Shown here: one piece after another, positions 1 through 7,386 of the stretch | Numbering within the stretch: the stretch's first letter is position 1 | Layout of the letters: every line of letters begins with the position of its first letter | Origin: Candidatus Methanocomedens sp. | Lineage (GTDB): Archaea; Halobacteriota; Methanosarcinia; Methanosarcinales; Methanocomedenaceae | DNA length: 11,663 bases | NCBI GenBank assembly: GCA_013374385.1 | Contig: QBUR01000173.1 | Location: 1-11,663 of the forward strand | Direction of reading: 5' to 3' | Notes under the pieces: generated by a model | Databases searched by the model: none | Seen by the model: only the letters and a program-made list of their open reading frames with translations | What the model was told of the DNA's origin: nothing | Program-made: the position numbers and the translations under genes

Positions 1-24
1 TTATTATTGGGGATTTCTTAATTT

Positions 25-30
25 AAGGAG
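25..30 (+). promoter_or_regulatory. Shine-Dalgarno site before the short upstream ORF
   Basis: AAGGAG lies nine bases before a GTG at 40. The same hexamer with the same nine-base spacing precedes the ATG of the giant gene, so the two signals look like a pair. It is the main reason to consider that the small ORF is translated. Confidence 0.4.
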
Positions 31-39
31 TTATTAATT

Positions 40-87
40 GTGCAAGTGAAAATAGCAAATACCCGTTTTGGGGGATTGAAACACTAA
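40..87 (+). CDS. possible 15-residue leader peptide / upstream ORF
   Basis: A GTG start with a good Shine-Dalgarno site opens a 15-codon frame (MQVKIANTRFGGLKH) that ends in TAA. The stop overlaps the Shine-Dalgarno hexamer of the giant gene (AAGGAG at 86-91), and only 13 bases separate it from the ATG at 101, a layout typical of translational coupling. I do not recognise the peptide. It could be a coupling leader, a tiny partner peptide of the giant protein, or chance; the frame is open back only to a stop at 19-21, so it is not the tail of a long upstream gene. Confidence 0.28.
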   Translation: MQVKIANTRFGGLKH

Positions 88-91
88 GGAG
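86..91 (+). promoter_or_regulatory. Shine-Dalgarno site of the giant protease gene
   Basis: AAGGAG sits nine bases before ATG 101. It fixes the start of the giant gene and overlaps the TAA of the preceding 15-codon ORF. Confidence 0.75.
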
Positions 92-100
92 AAATCAAGT

Positions 101-3100
101 ATGAACCGAGTCAGCATCAACGGTTTTTTGAAACCCACGGATAATGAGCCCGTCACCGATGAGTATTTGGGCCACTTTTTGAAAGTCAGCTACATTCAGG
201 AGATTAGCGGAAATTCGATCTACAGCAAGGATCGCATTGATGTCGAACAAAACGGAGCCTTCCGTATTTTCTTGCCCAAACAGGAGCTGCTGGGCGGGGA
301 GTCGGTCACTATCGCGGTGTTCGCGCCGGATGGTGAGCAGTTGGGCACTCAGATTTACAGTTTTGGCAGTTTGAATGCGGCCACTATATCTGAAAACGCA
401 GAAGATGAGACACAACCCCTGATTCTGCACATGGATCCTAAGGTGATTCAATTCAATGAATCCAGCCCGGTCCTGGATGCCTATCGAAAGGTTGCTGGCA
501 AGGTCATTGATATTTCTGGCGAGCAGAAGGCCGCCGGCGTTCAGATTGTTATAATGGCTAGTGATGACCCGAATGCTGCCGTGGATAGTCAAAGCTATCA
601 GCCGATCTTCTCTGCACAGACCGATCGTGAGGGCTATTTCTTCGGACGGGTGGATAACAAGACCCACGAATTGGCCTACGGACTGATTGCCGGACTCGAG
701 GATGCGCCCATCCCGGTGACCCTCGATAACAATAAAATCCCCAAAGACCTCATCCTGGTCGCTGATTTGTCGGACTTGTCCGATGAGGCGTCGTCCATCG
801 GGGGAACCCCGACGCTACCGGATGCGGACGATCTGGTTCGCAGCCCTTCTTTTTCTCAAGATATCGGTGGGAAGTGTGTCGATTTTACCATCCCGAATCG
901 CACCCTGGAAGAATTCAGCTTTTACCATACTGTTCGGACCACAGAGCCGGAGATTAAAGGCTTGACCATTACGGCCAAGGAAAGCAAATACATAAAGGCT
1001 GAACTGCTGACCATCTCCGACGAACTCTTCACGGTTTTCGGTAGACTCAACAATTCATTCAAGACCTTATCCATAATTCCGTACACCGTAGATGAAGAAA
1101 AAACGACAGCTGCACTGGCCTCAGCCCAGCCCGCAGAAATAAATAATGCGATGAAGGTTCTAAATCGTGCGTACACCGTGGATGAAGAAAAAACGGCAAC
1201 CGTACTGGACTCAGCCCAGCACCTTGAAATAAATAATGCGACACAGGTTCTGGATCGCGCGAACACCGTTGCTCCGGTCTCGCCGATCTACTACCTGAAA
1301 GTACCTTCAGGAACCACACAACTCAAATTAAGCACACAAGATCTGTTGCAAGTGAATCAAGGGATCGACTTCAGCTATCTGGTCAAAATGCTGGCCGAGC
1401 AGGCGCAACGCACGGTGAAATTGCAGGAGTTGCATCAGCAACTGGCCGCCGCCTACTGTGGCAAATACGGGGTTCAGGAAGCAAAGACCTACTGCGAGAC
1501 CTTGACGTCCAAGGACGCTCTGAATCGCGACACTCTGGAATCCATCCTTGGGCACATCCGGAAGTATGTAAGCTTTGTTGAGCCCAACAGCCAACTGGCC
1601 GAGCAGTTTAAAGGGTTCCACCAAGATCTTAATGAGTTGATGCAGCAACCCTTTGCGGATTCCGGGCTCATTGCCGTCATGATAACCCGCGGGGAAAAGC
1701 TGATCCAGGGCGTGGACACGACCACGAAAGAATCTCAGGATCAAGAAGAACTGCTGGGCTATCTGCGACGTTTGGTGACCGAACTGGCACAGGCAGGCGA
1801 AAAAGGTTCATACAATTTCGAACCATGTCCATCTGCTGCGAAAACGGAAACCATGGGTATCCTGTGCATGATGCAGAAGTTTGAAGACACGAAAGATACG
1901 CTGCGCAATAAAGCCATCTTCTCGCTCGGCGAGATCCTGATGATCCGCGCCAATTACGATGTGTTTATCAACAGTATAGCGGCATTTCTCAATCTGCTGG
2001 AGCAGTTCCACAGTTTTTATGCCTCAAGCACGGACTTCATGGTTTCCCTGGAAGATAATTACTTCATTGAGCACTACAACCCCATCAAGAGTTCGTTGAG
2101 CACACTGAAAAGGCAGATTTACAACGCTATCAATAAAATCGAAAATATTGAACGTGCCTACATCTCCAACCACCCTGGTCGTAAGGAACTGACAGTCGAA
2201 AACAGCATCGACTGGGATGAAACTCCCACGATCTACGAGAACACTACGGTTGCTCATGGCCATATCCTGCACTTCAAGCAAAAGTGGAAGGCTGATGGGT
2301 ATTCGCTGGGGGATCTGCTCTATAGCCTGCCACTGGCGCCCTGCCAGGAAAAGCAGATCGCGATTGTCGACTGGGATCGTGAAGAACGCACCGCACGAAG
2401 CGAGGCTCAAACAGCCACGGAGACCTTGGTAGCCGACATTTCACATGATCGGGATATCAGTGAAATCATCAATTCATCTTTCCGGGAGAACATCAATGCC
2501 AGTTCAACCAATAAGACAAGCTCCACTAGCGGTGGAGGTGGTGCTGGTTTAAATCTTGGCATTATCAGCATCAGTGGGGGTGTTTCCCATTCGGGTGCTT
2601 CATCCAGTTCCACCGCTACGCAAAACTCAGCTCGAAATCTGTCGGGCAGTACTTTAAACCGGATGCAGGACAACATCTCTCAGTCAGCCTCATCGCTCAG
2701 AAGCCAACGTAGTACGGTCATACAAACCGTCGGGCAAACCGAGACCATGACCGTGCAGACCGAGGTAATCAAAAACAACAACCATTGTCATGCCATGACG
2801 GTGGAGTATTTCGAGGTGTTGAAACACTATGCGATCGAAATGGAACTTGTGGATGTCCAGGAATGCCTGTTTGTTCCGCTGCCGATGAGCCTCTTCAATC
2901 ATCAAAAGATCCTCCGCTGGCGGAACACTCTGCGCCGGGCTGTTTATGGACGAAAACTGGTCCGGGGCTTTGATGCCATCGAACGGATCGCCAACAATTA
3001 CGCCGATTCGGACTTACCTAAAGGTAGCTACGCAGATGAAGAGATCCAGGATTTCAGGGGTAATTTCTCTATCTCGTTCGAACTGAAACGCCCTTATATC

Positions 3101-5155
3101 AGCGTGATAGACGAGGCGACTAAAACCGAAACGTACGACCTGAGCATACCGTTCCCGTGGTTTTCCGGCATGATGAAATTCACGCTGGAGCGTGAAGTCC
3201 CGCTGACTGAAGCTGAGAAGGACGCCATTTTCGAAACAGAGTTCGCCCCGGAAATCGTTCGCAAGTTTATCGATAAGATAGAGATTCATGCCATTGCGGA
3301 GGATGGCAATGAAGAGCCGTTGGATCTGGACTTTACCTTGCTTTCGAACTACCGTCGCGGCGTGCCGTTGCAGGTGAACATCGCCAGTCGAATCCCACCG
3401 GAAATCACCCGACACCAAATCAAGCACCTGCGTTTTCGCGCCAACACGTCAGTCAAGGCATCCTCCAAGATCATCTTGCGTTCGGCTTATCTATATTACC
3501 AAACCAAGCATCTGCACGAGTCCATCGTACGGAACAATCGGGTTAACAATGACATTATCAACACGAAAGAGGTGCACTTTGACATCACCACGCCACCCTT
3601 TTTCGAGATTTTGATCAAGACTGATGCGGCATTGATGTATACGCCGCTTTCCGACAAGGAACAGAGGGAGCCGAAAAAGGAGGACCGCGAAGCTGCCGCT
3701 GCGTTGGTCAGCTTTTTGAACGAGCACCTGGAGATTGCCCATAAGGTAATCTGGTCCAGCATGGATGCCAGCCGGTTGTTCGGTCTGTTGGATGGCTACA
3801 TTGCACCGAATTCAGGCGGCAAGAGCGTCGCCAGTGTTGTCGATAACAAAATCATGGGCATCGTCGGGAATAATCTTGTGCTCAAGGTCGTACCCGGCGA
3901 GCGGCTCGATCCCGTTTTCAGGGGCGTAGAAGACCTGATGACCTACTATCAGCCAACGACGAAGCCGGATCCGTTCCGGATCAGCGTTCCGACCAAAGGT
4001 GTCTATGCGGAATCTGTCATGGGCAAATGCAACAGCTGCGAAGAAATCGATGATTCCCGACACTGGCGCTTTGACGAAGCCCCTTGTGGTACCAACCCCA
4101 CAACAATCGACTCGGTCTCCACCATCAGCCGAAGATCGGATGTGGGTGATCTGCAGGTCAAGGATCTACCGTCAAGCATCATCGCTATGCAGACGGCACC
4201 AGCCGCACCCGACCCCACTGGCCTCGGTGCGGCATTTAATCTCCTTGGCAAGAGCGATGTCTTCAAGGACATGACCGGCTTGGCCGGCACCCAGGCCAAT
4301 GCACTGAAGGCTTTGGAGACCACGTCCAAAAGCGTGACCGATCTGGCGGGTCTGGCTGCTGATCTCCAGAAGCAGGGTGCCATGAAGAAAGATATCGGCA
4401 AGACACTAAAAACCATACAGGATGCTGAAAAAAATAAGCATATTTCCAAAGACCAGGCCCAAAAGCTTGCTTACAGTGCCTTGAGCTCGATGGTGGGTGA
4501 ACCTACGAAGAAACCGGAAAAACTGACTCAGCAGAAGGAAGTCAAGGATCTGATCAAGTCCCAGTCGCAGAAAAAGGCACCGAATATCAAGATCAAGCAG
4601 GGGGCGGAATCGGTCGAGGTGAGCGAACCCAAGACCGGAAGTACCGGAACCTCGTTTGATTACACCGTTCCTGGGCTTTTGCCGATCATCGCGCAGCCCT
4701 CGAACATGACCTGCTGGGCCACGGTTGCAACCATGATGATGTCCTGGAATAATAAAATGTCGTACGCCATTGAGACTGCAATGGACAAGGCCGGTGCGAC
4801 CTACCGGGCCTTGTTCGATGCCAACAAGGGGCTACTGGCGGCAGATCATGAAGCTTTTGCCACAGCGTGCGGCATGAGCGGTGAGCCGCCCATGTGCTAT
4901 ACGGTAAGCGGCCTGCGTGGGATGATTGAGAATCATGGCCCGATTATCGTGATCACAGATGAAAAACCGGGCCCCAACTGGGCCATCCACGCACGGGTGG
5001 TTTACGGCATCTACGGAGATGGCACGGTCGATGGCACCTTCCTGCGGATCAACGATCCAGCGGGTGGTCGTCAGTACACTGAGTCCTTCCGTGCCTTCGC
5101 CAAGAAATATGAAGAAGTGGCAGACGCGCCGCGTTTGCAAATCATGCACTTCTGA
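101..5155 (+). CDS. giant multidomain protein with C-terminal papain-like (AvrRpt2/C70-like) cysteine protease domain
   Basis: This gene encodes 1684 residues, starting at an ATG with a strong Shine-Dalgarno site. No signal peptide or membrane helix is evident. Residues 1-120 and about 131-215 look like beta-sandwich modules; the second resembles carboxypeptidase-regulatory-like folds (GKVIDISG...TDREGYFFGRV). Residues 328-387 are a 2 x 30 tandem duplication, followed by a mainly helical region to about 700. A core from about 705 to 1310 carries SLGDLLYSLPLAP (from S735), a Gly/Ser/Thr-rich stretch (about 805-860) and NNNHCHAMTVEYFEVL. C1310, C1313, H1321 and C1329 could bind metal. An Ala/Lys-rich linker (about 1400-1515) leads to the protease: Q1532 and C1538 (QPSNMTCWA), H1630 (IHARVV) and D1652 (INDPAGG). 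The Gln-to-Cys spacing of six is that of papain, and the Cys-His-Asp order matches peptidase family C70. Composition differs from the archaeal genes downstream, suggesting transfer. The protease call is fairly secure; the biological role is unknown. An injected or released toxin/effector, or a self-processing structural protein, is conjecture. Confidence 0.8.
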   Translation: MNRVSINGFLKPTDNEPVTDEYLGHFLKVSYIQEISGNSIYSKDRIDVEQNGAFRIFLPKQELLGGESVTIAVFAPDGEQLGTQIYSFGSLNAATISENAEDETQPLILHMDPKVIQFNESSPVLDAYRKVAGKVIDISGEQKAAGVQIVIMASDDPNAAVDSQSYQPIFSAQTDREGYFFGRVDNKTHELAYGLIAGLEDAPIPVTLDNNKIPKDLILVADLSDLSDEASSIGGTPTLPDADDLVRSPSFSQDIGGKCVDFTIPNRTLEEFSFYHTVRTTEPEIKGLTITAKESKYIKAELLTISDELFTVFGRLNNSFKTLSIIPYTVDEEKTTAALASAQPAEINNAMKVLNRAYTVDEEKTATVLDSAQHLEINNATQVLDRANTVAPVSPIYYLKVPSGTTQLKLSTQDLLQVNQGIDFSYLVKMLAEQAQRTVKLQELHQQLAAAYCGKYGVQEAKTYCETLTSKDALNRDTLESILGHIRKYVSFVEPNSQLAEQFKGFHQDLNELMQQPFADSGLIAVMITRGEKLIQGVDTTTKESQDQEELLGYLRRLVTELAQAGEKGSYNFEPCPSAAKTETMGILCMMQKFEDTKDTLRNKAIFSLGEILMIRANYDVFINSIAAFLNLLEQFHSFYASSTDFMVSLEDNYFIEHYNPIKSSLSTLKRQIYNAINKIENIERAYISNHPGRKELTVENSIDWDETPTIYENTTVAHGHILHFKQKWKADGYSLGDLLYSLPLAPCQEKQIAIVDWDREERTARSEAQTATETLVADISHDRDISEIINSSFRENINASSTNKTSSTSGGGGAGLNLGIISISGGVSHSGASSSSTATQNSARNLSGSTLNRMQDNISQSASSLRSQRSTVIQTVGQTETMTVQTEVIKNNNHCHAMTVEYFEVLKHYAIEMELVDVQECLFVPLPMSLFNHQKILRWRNTLRRAVYGRKLVRGFDAIERIANNYADSDLPKGSYADEEIQDFRGNFSISFELKRPYISVIDEATKTETYDLSIPFPWFSGMMKFTLEREVPLTEAEKDAIFETEFAPEIVRKFIDKIEIHAIAEDGNEEPLDLDFTLLSNYRRGVPLQVNIASRIPPEITRHQIKHLRFRANTSVKASSKIILRSAYLYYQTKHLHESIVRNNRVNNDIINTKEVHFDITTPPFFEILIKTDAALMYTPLSDKEQREPKKEDREAAAALVSFLNEHLEIAHKVIWSSMDASRLFGLLDGYIAPNSGGKSVASVVDNKIMGIVGNNLVLKVVPGERLDPVFRGVEDLMTYYQPTTKPDPFRISVPTKGVYAESVMGKCNSCEEIDDSRHWRFDEAPCGTNPTTIDSVSTISRRSDVGDLQVKDLPSSIIAMQTAPAAPDPTGLGAAFNLLGKSDVFKDMTGLAGTQANALKALETTSKSVTDLAGLAADLQKQGAMKKDIGKTLKTIQDAEKNKHISKDQAQKLAYSALSSMVGEPTKKPEKLTQQKEVKDLIKSQSQKKAPNIKIKQGAESVEVSEPKTGSTGTSFDYTVPGLLPIIAQPSNMTCWATVATMMMSWNNKMSYAIETAMDKAGATYRALFDANKGLLAADHEAFATACGMSGEPPMCYTVSGLRGMIENHGPIIVITDEKPGPNWAIHARVVYGIYGDGTVDGTFLRINDPAGGRQYTESFRAFAKKYEEVADAPRLQIMHF
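1081..1260 (+). repeat. in-frame tandem duplication of a 90-bp unit
   Basis: Two 90-bp copies (1081-1170 and 1171-1260) agree at 74 of 90 positions by hand alignment and keep the reading frame. They encode YTVDEEKT...SAQ...EINNA...VL.RA twice (residues 328-357 and 358-387). The start of a third copy (ACACCGTTG, giving NTV) follows at 1263. The differences show that the duplication is not very recent. It lies between the N-terminal beta modules and the helical region and may lengthen a linker. Confidence 0.9.
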
Positions 5156-5165
5156 TTCGCCCTAA

Positions 5166-5191
5166 GCATGGTGGCTGCATAGCCATCATGC
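5166..5191. repeat. 11-bp inverted repeat (hairpin) at the junction of the giant gene and the cyclophilin remnant
   Basis: GCATGGTGGCT and AGCCATCATGC pair over 11 bp with one G-T wobble around a GCAT loop. The hairpin starts ten bases after the TGA of the giant gene. There is no T-run, so it is not a classic intrinsic terminator. It may stabilise the 3' end of the long transcript or mark the edge of the inserted segment. The ATG at 5188 lies inside its right arm. Confidence 0.6.
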
Positions 5192-5376
5192 CAGTGGGCA
5201 TGGCGCGCTCCCAGAGCCCTGACAGTGCCACAAGCCAGTTCTACATTACACTTGCACCTCAGCCCAGCCTGGACAACAGTTATGCAGTCTTTGGCCAGGT
5301 GGTAGAAGGGCAGGACGTGGTATCCAAAATAATCCAGGGTGATACTGTGCTAAGTATCACGATTGATGAACAATAA
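5188..5376 (+). pseudogene. 3' remnant of a cyclophilin-type peptidyl-prolyl cis-trans isomerase
   Basis: The 62 codons from the ATG at 5188 match the C-terminal third of cyclophilins: VGMARSQSPDSATSQFYITL, then LDNSYAVFGQVVEG, then a final beta strand before TAA. A whole cyclophilin is about 150-170 residues. The N-terminal part, including the FHRV-type segment with the catalytic Arg, is missing. The frame stays open upstream of 5188 (PKHGGCIAIMPVGMARSQ), but that sequence passes through the hairpin and into the giant gene, so homology breaks at about 5160-5190. The fragment cannot fold into an active isomerase by itself. Either the giant gene inserted into or replaced the 5' part, or the contig is chimeric here. 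The ATG has no clear ribosome binding site, so expression is doubtful. Confidence 0.8.
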
Positions 5377-5404
5377 CCTCCATTGGAAAGTGTTTTATTC
5401 CATC

Positions 5405-5413
5405 TTAATAAAT
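5405..5413 (+). promoter_or_regulatory. TATA-like box before nadA
   Basis: TTAATAAAT lies about 25 bases upstream of a plausible start point near 5435, leaving a short leader before ATG 5453. TTTTATT at 5393-5399 is an alternative. Both are AT-rich matches only, in the gap between the cyclophilin remnant and nadA. Confidence 0.3.
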
Positions 5414-5452
5414 GTGGGATTGAACGCTTTATTGATTTCACAGGTAATTTCC

Positions 5453-6379
5453 ATGAGTCAACAGGATAAAGATGAACTTATAAATAAAATCCTTGAACTA
5501 AAGGAAGCACTTAATGCGGTCATTTTGGCCCACAATTACCAGCGCGGGGATGTCCAGGATATTGCTGATTTCGTAGGAGATAGCCTGGGGTTGAGCCAGC
5601 AGGCTGCCAAACTTGACGCTGATGTCATCGTGTTTTGCGGTGTGGATTTCATGGCAGAAAGTGCTGCAATACTGAGCCCTGGCAAGATCGTGCTGATGCC
5701 TGAAAAATTAGCTGAGTGTCCCATGGCGGCCATGATAACACCAGAAGACCTGGTCAAGACCAAGCAAGAATATCCTGATGCTGCGGTGGTGGCATATGTG
5801 AACACCAGTGCAGCCGTAAAAGCGGAATCAGATATCTGCTGTACCTCATCAAATTCTGTGCAGGTGGTGAACAGCCTGGACGAGGATGTGGTGATATTCG
5901 TGCCAGATAAGAATTTGGGTATGTACACCCAACGCTATACAGATAAGATGATCATACCCTGGGATGGGTACTGTCCTACCCATCACCAGATACTACCCGG
6001 CGACATCCTGCTTATGAGAGAGGACCATCCTGAAGCTGAAGTTGTGGTGCATCCTGAATGTCAACCCGAAGTTATTGATGTGGCAGATACGGTGCTGAGT
6101 ACCGGCGGCATGCTCACCCATGTGAAGAAGTCGCCAAATATGGAATTCATAATCGGGACCGAAGTTGGTATGCTACACCGGCTCAGGAAGGATAACCCGG
6201 ATAAGATATTTTATCCAGCATCAAAGTACGCAGTTTGCCCCAACATGAAAATGAACGACTTGAAGAGCATCTTTGTTGCACTTGAGGAGAACAAGCATGT
6301 CATCACTGTACCGGAAGCCATGCGCGAACGGGCCAAACAGGCATTGGACCGCATGCTTAAAGCCGGACGGGGCGATTGA
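5453..6379 (+). CDS. nadA: quinolinate synthase NadA
   Basis: NadA condenses iminoaspartate with dihydroxyacetone phosphate to form quinolinate, the precursor of NAD, using an oxygen-sensitive [4Fe-4S] cluster in the cytosol. The 308-residue product has the usual archaeal length. It shows AHNYQ near the start, GDSLGLS, the segment containing ICCTSSNSV (C129, C130), PDKNLG and STGGM. The likely cluster ligands are C89 (AECPMAAM), C174 (GYCPTHHQ) and C262 (AVCPNMK); their spacings of 85 and 88 match the family's three-cysteine pattern. The frame is open upstream to 5363, but those 30 extra residues resemble no NadA, overlap the cyclophilin remnant and lack a ribosome site. ATG 5453 gives the normal N-terminus and follows AGGT at 5442-5445. 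The stop overlaps the start of the next gene, so the two are probably cotranscribed. No nadB or nadC lies in the window. Confidence 0.96.
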   Translation: MSQQDKDELINKILELKEALNAVILAHNYQRGDVQDIADFVGDSLGLSQQAAKLDADVIVFCGVDFMAESAAILSPGKIVLMPEKLAECPMAAMITPEDLVKTKQEYPDAAVVAYVNTSAAVKAESDICCTSSNSVQVVNSLDEDVVIFVPDKNLGMYTQRYTDKMIIPWDGYCPTHHQILPGDILLMREDHPEAEVVVHPECQPEVIDVADTVLSTGGMLTHVKKSPNMEFIIGTEVGMLHRLRKDNPDKIFYPASKYAVCPNMKMNDLKSIFVALEENKHVITVPEAMRERAKQALDRMLKAGRGD

Positions 6380-7260
6380 TGCCAAATATTTCAAAATATG
6401 TCAGCGCAGTCTTTGAACTGCTAAGGTGGGGTAATTGTGCCATGGCAGGGTTTGCCGCCCTTGTGGGTACATTAATAGCCTTTTTGGCAGTACCTGATTC
6501 TCTTGAGGTTGTGCTGGTGTATGAACCAGTGCTGGTGTTTGGTGCTGTGTTCCTGATAACAGGGGCTGGCAATGCTGTAAATGATTATTATGATTCAGAG
6601 ATAGACCGCATAAACCGACCTGACAGACCAATTCCATCGGGCAGGGTAGGACGCTCATCTGCCCTGTACATGTCATTGTTGTTATTTGTGCTCGGGATTG
6701 CACTGTCCTACTGGCTGGGGCCGGTATGCCTTGGTCTGGCCATATTCAATTCAGTGATACTGTTCCTGTATGCCCGAAATTTTAAACGCATGGCATTGAT
6801 GGGCAATCTGGTTGTCGGATACCTGACCGGCTCTACCTTCCTGTTCGGGGGCGCACTGGCAGTTTTTGAGGGCACTGGCATCCAGTCTACTGCAATACTG
6901 TTTATCCTGGCAGTTCTGGCCAATCTGGCAAGGGAAGTGGTAAAGGATATCCAGGATATGGAGGGAGATCTTAAGGGTGGGGCAAAAACCCTGCCGATAA
7001 AAATAGGTGCCAATGGTGCGGCAAGAGTTGCTGCTGTGGCAGGGATATCGGGTGTGGTGCTAAGCCCGCTTCCTTCTCTATTTAATGTGAACAATGCTTT
7101 TGGTACATCATACCTTGCAGTGATATTTATTGCAGATATTTTGTTTTTAGTAGCTGTAAATGAGGTGTTATTCAGAAACAATGCAACAAAAGCCTCAAAA
7201 TTGTTTAAGATGGGTATGTTTATGGCCCTGGTTGCCTTTGTAGTAGGTGCGGTGTTGTAG
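6379..7260 (+). CDS. UbiA-family digeranylgeranylglyceryl phosphate (DGGGP) synthase
   Basis: This membrane prenyltransferase probably adds the second geranylgeranyl chain to geranylgeranylglyceryl phosphate, the second ether bond of archaeal membrane lipids. The protein has 293 residues and many hydrophobic segments, as expected for the roughly nine-helix UbiA fold. Both Asp-rich Mg/diphosphate motifs are present: N68-D69-x2-D72-x3-D76 (NDYYDSEID), followed by RPDRPIPSGR, and D190-x2-D193-x3-D197 (DIQDMEGD), followed by the KTLPI segment. The ATG at 6379 overlaps the nadA TGA by one base (TGATG), so translation is probably coupled; a TTG at 6376 in the same frame is less likely. Other UbiA enzymes act on quinones or haem, but the motif context and archaeal setting favour DGGGP synthase. 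The gene ends in tandem stops (TAG TAA) and an oligo-T terminator. Confidence 0.9.
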   Translation: MPNISKYVSAVFELLRWGNCAMAGFAALVGTLIAFLAVPDSLEVVLVYEPVLVFGAVFLITGAGNAVNDYYDSEIDRINRPDRPIPSGRVGRSSALYMSLLLFVLGIALSYWLGPVCLGLAIFNSVILFLYARNFKRMALMGNLVVGYLTGSTFLFGGALAVFEGTGIQSTAILFILAVLANLAREVVKDIQDMEGDLKGGAKTLPIKIGANGAARVAAVAGISGVVLSPLPSLFNVNNAFGTSYLAVIFIADILFLVAVNEVLFRNNATKASKLFKMGMFMALVAFVVGAVL

Positions 7261-7275
7261 TAAGTGCGGTGTTGT
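7247..7275 (+). repeat. short direct repeat spanning the end of the DGGGP synthase gene
   Basis: GTGCGGTGTTGT occurs at 7247-7258 and again at 7264-7275, with a period of 17. The first copy encodes the last residues and runs into the stop codon; the second lies just after it, before the T-run. A small slippage duplication is the simplest explanation. Confidence 0.7.
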
Positions 7276-7279
7276 GTGC

Positions 7280-7287
7280 TTTTTTTT
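7280..7287 (+). terminator. oligo-T archaeal-type terminator after the nadA/DGGGP synthase operon
   Basis: Eight consecutive T residues begin 20 bases after the stop codon and are followed by ATTTTATTT. Archaeal RNA polymerase terminates at such T-runs without needing a hairpin, and none is obvious here. The next gene has its own promoter. Confidence 0.6.
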
Positions 7288-7386
7288 ATTTTATCTATGA
7301 AATGCATTAATATTCAAGTAACTAAAAGCTTACGTGGTCAATTTCTTGTATTGGGGTATATTTTGACCTGTATTATAATCATAATG

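Noticed and set aside
61..84. GGGGGATTGAAAC resembling the 3' end of some CRISPR repeats
   Set aside because: Only one copy is present, with no spacers or repeated units in the window. It also lies inside the short upstream ORF.
101..5155. Insertion sequence or transposase as vehicle of the giant gene
   Set aside because: No transposase, integrase or terminal inverted repeats are seen; the hairpin at 5166-5191 has no counterpart near position 1-100.
5363..5452. 30-residue N-terminal extension of NadA
   Set aside because: It overlaps the cyclophilin remnant, has no ribosome site and does not resemble NadA; the ATG at 5453 gives a normal N-terminus.
5377..5452. Possible riboswitch before nadA
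   Set aside because: The gap is 76 bases of AT-rich sequence without a conserved aptamer pattern or strong stems; a TATA-like box explains it better.
6708..7307. 199-codon minus-strand open frame opposite the DGGGP synthase gene
   Set aside because: It is an antisense shadow; the plus strand carries both Asp-rich UbiA motifs.
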